Shown: positions 36,550 through 43,561 of the stretch, in pieces
Position numbering within the stretch: the first letter of the stretch is position 1
Layout of the letters: each line of letters begins with the position of its first letter
Assembly: GCF_900091525.1 (NCBI RefSeq)
Contig: NZ_FMCU01000003.1
Coordinates: 310,001-374,000 of the forward strand
Direction of reading: 5' to 3'
Length of the DNA stretch: 64,000 nt
Origin: Micromonospora matsumotoense
GTDB lineage: Bacteria; Actinomycetota; Actinomycetes; Mycobacteriales; Micromonosporaceae
Program-made: the position numbers and the translations under genes
Notes under the pieces: model-generated
What the model was told of the DNA's origin: nothing
The model's database searches: none
What the model saw: the letters and a program-made list of their open reading frames with translations, nothing else

Positions 36550-37746
36550 GTGACGACGCCGACCGATGTGGACCCGCTGGTGGCCCGGATGCGTGCGTTC
36601 GGGACGACCGTGTTCGCGGAGATGTCCGCGCTTGCCGTCCGGACCGGCGCGGTCAACCTGGGCCAGGGCTTCCCGGACACGGACGGGCCACCGGAGATGC
36701 TGGCCGCCGCCGCCGAGGCGCTGCGCTCCGGGCACAACCAGTACCCGCCCGGTCCGGGCATCCCGGCCCTGCGCGCTGCCGTCGCCGCACACCAACGGCG
36801 GTTCTGGGCGCTGGACTACGACCCGGCCGACGAGATCGTCGTCACCGCCGGGGCCACCGAGGCGGTCGCCGCGAGCATCCTGGCGCTCTGCGAGGCGGGC
36901 GACGAGGTGATCTGCTTCGAGCCGTACTACGACTCGTACGCGGCGTCGATCGCGTTGGCCGGGGCGGTGCGGCGGCCGGTGACCCTGCGCCCCGGCGACG
37001 ACGGCCGGTACGCCTTCGATCCGGCCGAGCTGCGGACCGCGTTCGGGCCGAAGACCCGGCTGGTGTTGCTGAACTCTCCGCACAACCCGACCGGCAAGGT
37101 CTTCACCGCGTCGGAGCTGGCCCTGGTCGCCGAACTCTGCCAGGTGCACGACGTCTACGCGGTCACCGACGAGGTGTACGAGCACCTCGTCTTCACCGAT
37201 GCCGCCGCCGCGCACCTGCCGCTGGCCGGCCTGCCCGGGATGCGGGAGCGCACGCTGCGGATCTCGTCGGCCGGCAAGACGTTCTCCTGCACCGGTTGGA
37301 AGGTGGGCTGGGTCAGCGGCCCCGCCCCGCTGGTCTCGGCGGTGCTACGGGTGAAACAGTTCCTCACCTTCGTCAACGCCGCCCCGCTGCAACCGGCGGT
37401 GGCCGTGGCGCTGGCCCTGCCCGACGCCTACTACACCGGTTTCCGCGACAGCCTCCAACGGCAGCGGGACCTGCTGATCGGCGGCCTGACCGACGCCGGC
37501 TTCGAGGTGCTCACCCCGGAGGGGACGTACTTCGTCACCGCCGACATCACCGGCCTCGGCGGTCGGGACGGGCTGGAGTTCTGCCGGTCCCTGCCGGAGC
37601 GCTGCGGCGTGGTGGCGGTGCCCACCCAGGTCTTCTACGACGACGCCGAGGCCGGCCGCCGGCTGGTCCGGTTCGCCTTCTGCAAGCGTCCCGAGGTGCT
37701 GACCGAGGCGGTCACCCGGCTGCGTGCGCTGGCCGGGGCCCACTGA
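36550..37746 (+). CDS. PLP-dependent class I/II aminotransferase (DapC/KAT-like)
   Basis: A 398-residue fold-type-I aminotransferase. NLGQGFPDTDGPPEML, NQYPPGPGIPALRAAVA, VTAGATEAVAA, LLNSPHNPTGKV and DEVYEHLVF are conserved. The PLP lysine is in SSAGKTFSCTGWKVGW, and RLVRFAFCK holds the substrate-carboxylate Arg. This pattern is shared by N-succinyldiaminopimelate aminotransferase (DapC) and kynurenine/methionine aminotransferases (YbdL), so the substrate is ambiguous. The GTG at 36550 was chosen over an upstream frame because it gives the usual N-terminus. It is monocistronic and converges on glmM. Confidence 0.9.
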   Translation: MTTPTDVDPLVARMRAFGTTVFAEMSALAVRTGAVNLGQGFPDTDGPPEMLAAAAEALRSGHNQYPPGPGIPALRAAVAAHQRRFWALDYDPADEIVVTAGATEAVAASILALCEAGDEVICFEPYYDSYAASIALAGAVRRPVTLRPGDDGRYAFDPAELRTAFGPKTRLVLLNSPHNPTGKVFTASELALVAELCQVHDVYAVTDEVYEHLVFTDAAAAHLPLAGLPGMRERTLRISSAGKTFSCTGWKVGWVSGPAPLVSAVLRVKQFLTFVNAAPLQPAVAVALALPDAYYTGFRDSLQRQRDLLIGGLTDAGFEVLTPEGTYFVTADITGLGGRDGLEFCRSLPERCGVVAVPTQVFYDDAEAGRRLVRFAFCKRPEVLTEAVTRLRALAGAH

Positions 37747-37791
37747 CCGCACCCGCCGGCACCTCGCCGGCCCGGCGGTCGGCAATCACCG

Positions 37792-37818
37792 GCCCGTCGG
37801 GTAAGCGCCCCGGCGGGC
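37792..37818. terminator. Hairpin between the aminotransferase gene and glmM
   Basis: A 10-bp stem with one G-T pair (37792-37801 with 37809-37818) and a 7-nt loop between two convergent genes. Confidence 0.6.
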
Positions 37819-37829
37819 ACGGCCGGGCG

Positions 37830-39185
37830 TCAGTTGACGGGGCTGGCGGTGCGGACGTGTTCGGCGATCCGCTCGGCCACCGACCGGGCGGTCTCCTCGG
37901 TGCCGGCCTCGACCATCACCCGCACCAACGGTTCGGTGCCCGACGGGCGCAGCAGCACCCGACCGGTCTCCCCCAGCTCGGCCTCGGCCCGCTCGACCTC
38001 GGCCCGGACGGCGGGCGCGGCGGCACCGACGGTACGGTCGCCGACCGGCACGTTGATCAGCACCTGGGGCAGCTTGGTGACCACCGAGGCCAGCTCGGCC
38101 AACGACCGGCCGGTGGTGGCCATCCGGGCCATCAGGTGCAGGCCGGTGAGGACCCCGTCCCCGGTGGTGGCGTGCGCGGGCATGACGAGGTGGCCGCTCT
38201 GCTCGCCGCCGAGGGCGAGCCCGGAGGCGCGTAGCTCCTCCAGCACGTACCGGTCGCCGACCTTGGTCTCGACCAGCCGGATGCCCTGCGCGGACATGGC
38301 CAACCGCAGACCGAGGTTGCTCATCACGGTGGCGACCAGGGTGTCCTGGGTCAGCTCGCCGGCGTCCCGCAGGGCCAGCGCGAGGATCGCCATCAGTTCG
38401 TCGCCGTCGACCTCCTCGCCGGTGGCGTCGACCGCCACGCAGCGGTCGGCGTCGCCGTCGTGGGCGAGGCCCAGGTGCGCGCCGTGCTCGACCACGGCGG
38501 CCCGCAGGCTGTCGAGGTGGTTGGAGCCGCACTCGTCGTTGATGTTGAGGCCGTCCGGCTCGGCGTGGATCGCGATCACCTCGGCGCCGGCCTCCCGGTA
38601 GGCCACCGGGGCGACCTCGGCGGCGGCGCCGTTGGCACAGTCGACCACGACCTTGATGCCGTCGAGGCGGTGCGGCACGGTCCCGACGAGGTGCTGCACG
38701 TAGTGGTCGGCACCGTCGAGCAGGTCGTGCACCCGGCCGACCCCCGCGCCGACCGGGCGGTCCCAGGCGGTGGTGGCGTTCGCCTCGACGGCCGCCTCGA
38801 TCCGCAGCTCGATCTCGTCGGGCAGCTTGTGCCCACCGGCGGCGAACAGCTTGATCCCGTTGTCCGGCATCGGGTTGTGCGAGGCGGAGAGCATCACGCC
38901 CAGGTCGGCCTTGGCCTCGGCGGTCAGGAACGCCACCGCGGGGGTGGGCAGCACGCCGACCCGGACCACGCTGGCCCCGGCGCTGGTGAGCCCGGCGACC
39001 ACGGCGGCCTCCAGCATCTCGCCGCTGGCCCGGGTGTCCCGCCCGACCACCGCGAGCGGCGGGTGGCTGCGGTCCGACTCGGCCAGCGTGTGCGCGGCGG
39101 CCACCGCCACCGCGAGCGCCAACTCCGGGGTGAGATCCACGTTCGCCCGCCCGCGTACGCCGTCCGTGCCGAACAACCGCCCCAT
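37830..39185 (-). CDS. glmM: Phosphoglucosamine mutase
   Basis: A 451-residue alpha-phosphohexomutase that turns glucosamine-6-phosphate into glucosamine-1-phosphate. It begins [21 protein letters not shown] and has the phosphoserine loop [17 protein letters not shown] (Ser near residue 103), the metal loop HDGDADRC, the sugar loop [10 protein letters not shown] and the phosphate-binding [14 protein letters not shown]. It is 112 bp downstream of rpsI with a strong hairpin between them. The rplM-rpsI-glmM order is standard in actinobacteria. It continues the pathway started by glmS at 33122. Confidence 0.98.
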   Translation of the reverse strand: MGRLFGTDGVRGRANVDLTPELALAVAVAAAHTLAESDRSHPPLAVVGRDTRASGEMLEAAVVAGLTSAGASVVRVGVLPTPAVAFLTAEAKADLGVMLSASHNPMPDNGIKLFAAGGHKLPDEIELRIEAAVEANATTAWDRPVGAGVGRVHDLLDGADHYVQHLVGTVPHRLDGIKVVVDCANGAAAEVAPVAYREAGAEVIAIHAEPDGLNINDECGSNHLDSLRAAVVEHGAHLGLAHDGDADRCVAVDATGEEVDGDELMAILALALRDAGELTQDTLVATVMSNLGLRLAMSAQGIRLVETKVGDRYVLEELRASGLALGGEQSGHLVMPAHATTGDGVLTGLHLMARMATTGRSLAELASVVTKLPQVLINVPVGDRTVGAAAPAVRAEVERAEAELGETGRVLLRPSGTEPLVRVMVEAGTEETARSVAERIAEHVRTASPVN

Positions 39186-39228
39186 ACCGCGAACCTCCGG
39201 TGCACCTGCGATGAGTGGAGAAAGCGGA

Positions 39229-39268
39229 ACGGCCGGGCCGCCTCCCGTGGGGGAGGCGGCCCGGCCGT
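39229..39268 (-). terminator. Strong hairpin after rplM-rpsI
   Basis: A perfect 18-bp stem (39229-39246 with 39251-39268) with a 4-nt loop lies 29 bp past the rpsI stop and 43 bp before glmM. Confidence 0.85.
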
Positions 39269-39297
39269 CCGTCAGAAGTACAACGCGCTGTGGGAGA

Positions 39298-39771
39298 TCA
39301 GCGCTTCGAGTACTGAGGAGCCTTACGGGCCTTCTTGAGACCGTACTTCTTGCTCTCCTTGACCCGGGCGTCCCGGGTCAGGAAGCCGGCCTTCTTCAGG
39401 GCCGGACGGTCGTCCGGCTCGTTGACGATCAGCGCACGGGCGATGCCCAGCCGCAGCGCACCGGCCTGGCCGGTGGTGCCGCCGCCACGCAGGTTGGCGA
39501 TGACGTCGAACTGCTCCAGCTTCTCGGCGGTGACCAGCGGGTCCTTGATGAGCTGCTGGTGCACCTTGCTCGGGAAGTACGACTCGAGCTCCTGGCCGTT
39601 GCAGGTGATCTTGCCGGTGCCGGGGACGATACGGACCCGGACGATGGCTTCCTTGCGGCGTCCCACGGTCTGGATCGGCCGGTCACCACGAGGCGCGCGG
39701 GCGACGGGCGCGGGCGCCTCGGTGGCCTCAGGGGCTTCCGGGGCAACCTCGGTCTCGGTGATGTCGGTCAT
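39298..39771 (-). CDS. rpsI: 30S ribosomal protein S9
   Basis: A 157-residue S9. An acidic/Pro/Ala-rich N-terminal extension of about 30 residues, common in actinobacteria, precedes the core ([19 protein letters not shown] ... [22 protein letters not shown]). The basic tail ends [12 protein letters not shown], which reaches the P-site tRNA. ATG 39771 is preceded by GAAGGA. It lies 20 bp after rplM in the same operon. Confidence 0.98.
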   Translation of the reverse strand: MTDITETEVAPEAPEATEAPAPVARAPRGDRPIQTVGRRKEAIVRVRIVPGTGKITCNGQELESYFPSKVHQQLIKDPLVTAEKLEQFDVIANLRGGGTTGQAGALRLGIARALIVNEPDDRPALKKAGFLTRDARVKESKKYGLKKARKAPQYSKR

Positions 39772-39791
39772 GCTGTTTCCTTCGCCCTCGC

Positions 39792-40235
39792 TCACTGCGC
39801 GATCTGCTTGATCTCGAACGGCACCGGCTGCTGCGCCAGGTGCGGGTGCTCGGCACCGGCGTAGACCTTCAGCTTCTTGATCAGCTGACGGCCGAGCTTG
39901 TTGTGCGGGAGCATCCCCTTGACGGCCAGCTCGATGGCCCGCTCGGGCCGCTTGGTCAGCAGCTCCTCGTAGCCGATCTGCTTGAGGCCGCCCGGGTAAC
40001 CGGAGTGCCGGTAGGCGACCTTGGTCTGCCGCTTGTTGCCGGTCAGCGCCACCTTGCCCGCGTTCACGATGACGACGAAGTCGCCCGTGTCGACGTGCGG
40101 CGCGAAAGTCGGCTTGTGCTTGCCGCGCAGCAGCGTGGCGGCGTGGGTGGCCAGGCGGCCCAGCACGACATCAGAGGCGTCGATAACGTGCCACTGACGC
40201 TCGATCTCACCCGGCTTCGGGCTGTACGTACGCAC
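39792..40235 (-). CDS. rplM: 50S ribosomal protein L13
   Basis: A 147-residue L13, an early-assembly protein of the large subunit. [41 protein letters not shown] and the signature [23 protein letters not shown] are all present. The GTG at 40235 ([15 protein letters not shown]) was chosen because AAGG lies 7 nt upstream and the product has the family length. It is first of the rplM-rpsI pair. The 211-bp gap to narK must contain the ribosomal promoter, but no clear -35/-10 pair was identified. Confidence 0.98.
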   Translation of the reverse strand: MRTYSPKPGEIERQWHVIDASDVVLGRLATHAATLLRGKHKPTFAPHVDTGDFVVIVNAGKVALTGNKRQTKVAYRHSGYPGGLKQIGYEELLTKRPERAIELAVKGMLPHNKLGRQLIKKLKVYAGAEHPHLAQQPVPFEIKQIAQ

Positions 40236-40446
40236 AGGTCTACCTTGTCTCGTCGTCGGTCTGGGGTCGCGCGCCGAGGTGACCAGAGGCTTCCCGGCCG
40301 GACCAGCGCGCACGAACGACCAAGCGTACCTGAGCGGCACGCCTCTGGATGTCGTACAACAGCAGGCAACGATACCCGGCGCCCCGTCGGCTGGTCAAAA
40401 CGGGGGTTCGACCGGCGTGGCCTGTGGTTTCGGCGGATGACCAGCG

Positions 40447-41931
40447 TCACACGCCGATCAGCTTACCCGGGCCGGGCCGCAGGTAGACCACCCAGGTCAC
40501 CACGACGCAGAGCGCGTACCAGCCGATGAAGGCCAGATAGGCGGCGTCCGCGTTGCCCGAGGTGAGGAACGACTGCCGGAAGGCCACGTTCACCAGCACC
40601 CCGCCCGAGGCGCCGACCGCCCCGGCGATGCCGATCAGGGCCCCGGAGCGCCGCCGGGCCCGGCGTTGCGCCGCGACCGGGTCCCCGGTCAGCTCCGCCT
40701 CGGCCGCCGCCCGGACCCGGAAGATCGCCGGGATCATCTTGTACGTCGACCCGTTGCCGATGCCGGAGAAGACGAACAGCGCCAGGAACCCGGCCAGGTA
40801 GAGCGGGAACGACCGCTCCCGGGCGGCGTACAGCACCAGGCTGGCGCCGGCGGCCATCGCGACGAAGTTCCAGAACGTCACCCGGGCCCCGCCCAGCCGG
40901 TCGGCGAGCTGCCCGCCGAGCGGCCGGATCAACGAGCCGATCAGCGGCCCGAGGAAGGTCAACCAGGCCGCGTCGACGGGGGTCGGGAACCGCTCGGCGA
41001 ACTGGAGCTGGAGCACCTGGCCGAAGGCGAAACCGAAACCGATGAAGGAGCCGAACGTGCCCACGTAGAGCAGGGACATCACCCAGGTGTGCCGGTCGCG
41101 GGCGGCCTCCCGCAGCGCGCCGGGCTCGTTGTGGGCGTCCGGGATGTTGTCCAGCCAGCGGGCGGCGGCGAGCGCGGCCAGCACGATCAGCGGCAGGTAG
41201 ACCGCCGGCACCAACCGGGGGTACGCGGCCCCGGCGGTGGCCAGCACCGCCAGCCCGACCAGTTGCACCGCCGGCACGCCGAGGTTGCCGCCGCCGGCGT
41301 TGAGCCCGAGCGCCCGGCCCTTGAGCCGGTCCGGGAAGAACAGGTTGATGTTCGCCATCGACGAGGCGAAGTTGCCGCCACCGACCCCGGTCAGGCAGGC
41401 CAGCACCATCAGCGTGGTGTACGACACCCCCGGCTCCAGCAGCAGCGCCATCGGCACCGCCGGCACCAGCAGCAGCAGCGCGCTGACGATGGTCCAGTTC
41501 CGCCCGCCGAACCGGGCCACGGCCAGGGTGTACGGCAGCCGCAGCACCGCCCCCAGCGCGGCCGGTACGGCGGTGAGCAGGAACTTCCCCGCCGGGTCGA
41601 TGCCGTAGGCCGGGCCGAGGAAGAGCACGGTGACCGACCAGAGGCTCCACACCGAGAAACCCACGTGCTCGGCGAAGATCGACACCCAGAGGTTGCGGCG
41701 GGCGATCGGCGCTCCGGTCGTCCGCCAGAAGGTGGGGTCCTCGGGCCGCCAGTCGTCGATCCGGTGCCGACGTCCGGCGGGGCGGGTGGGTCCGGGGGCG
41801 GCGACCTGCGCGTCGGCGGTCGGCGGGACGGCGGTGTCGCCCGGCGGACCGACGGCGGTGGTGGCCGACGGATCGGTGGTGGTGGCGGCGGCCGACGGAT
41901 CGGCGGCGGTGCTGCTGGCGGGCGTGCTCAC
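40447..41931 (-). CDS. narK: Nitrate/nitrite MFS transporter NarK/NasA type
   Basis: A 494-residue major-facilitator protein with about 12 membrane segments after an unusual ~60-residue Ala/Thr/Pro-rich cytoplasmic extension. The nitrate-porter signature GVGGGNFASSMANINLFFP and a second Gly-rich motif (LNAGGGNLGVPAVQL) are intact, as is the substrate Arg in LRLPYT. It imports nitrate and/or exports nitrite. GGAGGAG precedes the GTG. A -10-like TAGCCT (41961-41966) and a GlnR-like box (41977-42014) lie upstream. It is divided from nasA by a toxin-antitoxin pair and a methyltransferase gene. Confidence 0.95.
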   Translation of the reverse strand: MSTPASSTAADPSAAATTTDPSATTAVGPPGDTAVPPTADAQVAAPGPTRPAGRRHRIDDWRPEDPTFWRTTGAPIARRNLWVSIFAEHVGFSVWSLWSVTVLFLGPAYGIDPAGKFLLTAVPAALGAVLRLPYTLAVARFGGRNWTIVSALLLLVPAVPMALLLEPGVSYTTLMVLACLTGVGGGNFASSMANINLFFPDRLKGRALGLNAGGGNLGVPAVQLVGLAVLATAGAAYPRLVPAVYLPLIVLAALAAARWLDNIPDAHNEPGALREAARDRHTWVMSLLYVGTFGSFIGFGFAFGQVLQLQFAERFPTPVDAAWLTFLGPLIGSLIRPLGGQLADRLGGARVTFWNFVAMAAGASLVLYAARERSFPLYLAGFLALFVFSGIGNGSTYKMIPAIFRVRAAAEAELTGDPVAAQRRARRRSGALIGIAGAVGASGGVLVNVAFRQSFLTSGNADAAYLAFIGWYALCVVVTWVVYLRPGPGKLIGV

Positions 41932-41976
41932 GGCGACTCCTCCTCATCGATGTGAGCAGGAGGCTAGGCAGGGCCG

Positions 41977-42014
41977 GTTTCCCGGCGGTGCCCCACGTGG
42001 GTCGTTCCGGAAAC
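41977..42014 (-). promoter_or_regulatory. GlnR-like box upstream of narK
   Basis: Read on the minus strand the four 5-mers are GTTTC, GACCC, GGCAC and GAAAC, each separated by exactly 6 bp. This fits the actinobacterial GlnR layout gTnAC-n6-GaAAC repeated twice, with four mismatches in 20 positions. It would lie at about -23 to -60 relative to a start set by the TAGCCT box. Activation under nitrogen limitation is inferred. Confidence 0.5.
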
Positions 42015-42050
42015 GGAGATCGCACGTCGACCGGGGAGCAGCGGTGAGGG

Positions 42051-42344
42051 TCAGAGCTCCTGGAGGATGCGCAGCGCGCGGGCCACCCGCTGCATGGTCT
42101 CGGTGTCGGCGACGTCCACGCACTCGGTGAACCACTTCTTCATCGGCGCCGACAGCCGGTCGGGCATCACCACGTTGCCACCCATCGGCACGGCGAGCGG
42201 GGAGTCGCGCAGCAGGGCGGTCTCGACCACCTCGGCGACGATCACGATCGGCACGTCGGTGGAGTTGTAGACGTCGGAGCTGATCACCAGGCCGAGCCGT
42301 TCCCGGGCGCCCTCGATGCGCCAGACCTCTCCCCTACGCAGCAC
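42051..42344 (-). CDS. MazF/PemK-family toxin (probable mRNA interferase)
   Basis: A 97-residue protein with the MazF barrel start LRRGEVWRIEGARERLGLVISSDVYN and the later VPMGGNVVMPDRLSAPMKKWFTECV. MazF toxins cut single-stranded RNA at short motifs. The family's usual Arg in the first loop is present (ARERLG), but the typical RPAVVVS is replaced by LGLVISS. It starts with GTG and overlaps the antitoxin gene by 11 nt, so toxin translation depends on the antitoxin. Confidence 0.85.
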   Translation of the reverse strand: MLRRGEVWRIEGARERLGLVISSDVYNSTDVPIVIVAEVVETALLRDSPLAVPMGGNVVMPDRLSAPMKKWFTECVDVADTETMQRVARALRILQEL

Positions 42345-42591
42345 GTGGGCGACCGCCGAAGAGCACGTCGGCGACCATCCCCACCTCGCGGGCGTCGGCG
42401 AGGGCGGCAGACTCCAGGTCGAGCCCGGCCCGGCCGACCGCCTCGGCGTGAGCGGTGAAGACCTCGCGCAGCGCCTTCTCCCGGGCGGCCTGGTCCATCC
42501 AGGCGGAGAGGGAGAGCCCTTCCCGCTTGGCGAACCGGCGGGCCTCCTCGATCGTCTCGTCGGAGAACGAGAGGGTCACCTTGGCAGTCAT
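42334..42591 (-). CDS. Ribbon-helix-helix antitoxin partner of the MazF-like toxin
   Basis: An 85-residue protein. AKVTLSFSDETIEEARRFAKREGLSLSAWMDQAAREKAL is a ribbon-helix-helix DNA-binding pattern; the acidic Ala-rich C-terminus (residues 50-85) should wrap the toxin. ATG 42591 was chosen: a TAGGAT -10 box 8 bp upstream implies a leaderless or nearly leaderless mRNA. A perfect ATGACC-n3-GGTCAT palindrome covers the -35 region, fitting autorepression by the antitoxin or the complex. Confidence 0.85.
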   Translation of the reverse strand: MTAKVTLSFSDETIEEARRFAKREGLSLSAWMDQAAREKALREVFTAHAEAVGRAGLDLESAALADAREVGMVADVLFGGRPRAA

Positions 42592-42598
42592 GCCGTCG

Positions 42599-42627
42599 AT
42601 CCTACTCCCGGTATGACCGCCGGTCAT
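42599..42627 (-). promoter_or_regulatory. Toxin-antitoxin promoter with overlapping operator
   Basis: On the minus strand ATGACC (-35, 42622-42627 read in reverse) and TAGGAT (-10, 42599-42604) are 17 bp apart. The palindrome ATGACC-n3-GGTCAT (42613-42627) overlaps the -35. The predicted start falls at or next to the antitoxin ATG, i.e. a leaderless transcript. Confidence 0.6.
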
Positions 42628-42712
42628 CCTCATCGGTGCTTCCCGACGACCCGGCAGACCGCCTCCCAGCACGCCCGGACCGGTCCCGGCCATTGCGCCG
42701 GGGCGGCCCGGG

Positions 42713-43411
42713 TCAGGCCGGGCGACGGCCGCCGAAGACGGCGAACCGCCACGCCTTGTAGAAACAGTCCACGTCGACCAGGCCGGCGTCGGCCAGCCAG
42801 CGGCACTGGTCGGCCACCGACGCCGGACGGTCGTGCCGCATCCGCTCGCGGGCGGCGGCGATCTCGTCGGCGTCCGCGCCGCGCGCGGCGGTCTGCGCCA
42901 GCCAGACGTCGTCGTACCGGCGGTCCAGGGTCGGGGTGGGGCCGGCCACCTGCTCGGCGTTGACGAACACCCCACCGGGGACGAGCACCTCGGCCGCCCG
43001 GCGGTAGAGCGCGCGCTTGCCGTCGTCGTCGAGGTGGTGCACGGCCAGGGCGGAGACCACCGCGTCGTACCGGCCGGCGGGGAGCGGGTCGGCCAGGTCG
43101 GCGACGACGGTCCGGTGCGCCACCCCCCGCGCGGCCAGCCCGTCGGCGGCCACCGCGAGCATCCGGGCCGCACCGTCGACCAGGGTCACCCTGACCTCGG
43201 GCAGTGCCGCACCGAGCAGCAGCGACAGCAGCCCGGTGCCGGCGCCGAGATCGAGCACCTCCGGGGTGCGACCGGCGGCGAGGGCGGCCCGCAGCGGCGG
43301 GGCGGCCACCTCGACGGCGGTGCCGTAGAAGTCGTCGAAGCAGGGGACGAGCCGGCGGCGGGCCCCGTCGTAGGAACCTGCCACCGCATCGAAGGCCGCC
43401 GTCACGTCCAC
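42713..43411 (-). CDS. Class I SAM-dependent methyltransferase (UbiE/Methyltransf_25-like)
   Basis: A 232-residue cytoplasmic methyltransferase. AFDAVAGSYDGARRRLVPCFDDFY starts the fold; SAM motif I is VLDLGAGTGLLSLLLG, with VTLVDGAARML (motif II acidic residue), DAVVSALAVHHLDD (motif IV) and GGVFVNAEQV (post-motif). The family acts on small molecules; no substrate can be named. The GTG start has GAGAGGAG 6 nt upstream. It lies divergent from nasA; the 150-bp gap has an unusually AT-rich patch with TATAAT on the minus strand. Confidence 0.88.
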   Translation of the reverse strand: MDVTAAFDAVAGSYDGARRRLVPCFDDFYGTAVEVAAPPLRAALAAGRTPEVLDLGAGTGLLSLLLGAALPEVRVTLVDGAARMLAVAADGLAARGVAHRTVVADLADPLPAGRYDAVVSALAVHHLDDDGKRALYRRAAEVLVPGGVFVNAEQVAGPTPTLDRRYDDVWLAQTAARGADADEIAAARERMRHDRPASVADQCRWLADAGLVDVDCFYKAWRFAVFGGRRPA

Positions 43412-43499
43412 GATCCACTCCTCTCACATACTAAGAAAGTTGTCTCATATTATAGACCCCACCGACCGCTTCTCTGCCCCCGTGCGGTGTGAACCGCTC

Positions 43500-43537
43500 T
43501 TGACAGGACCGAAACAGAAGGGACCCCGGTCGGAAAC
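43500..43537 (+). promoter_or_regulatory. GlnR-like box upstream of nasA
   Basis: TTGAC-n6-GAAAC-n6-GACCC-n6-GAAAC has perfect 11-bp periodicity and two full GAAAC half-sites, matching the actinobacterial GlnR box gTnAC-n6-GaAAC in tandem. It ends 24 bp before the nasA ATG. GlnR activation of nitrate assimilation is established in Streptomyces and mycobacteria; its action here is inferred. Confidence 0.65.
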
Positions 43538-43561
43538 CGCCCGGCGGCACGCTTTGCGGAC

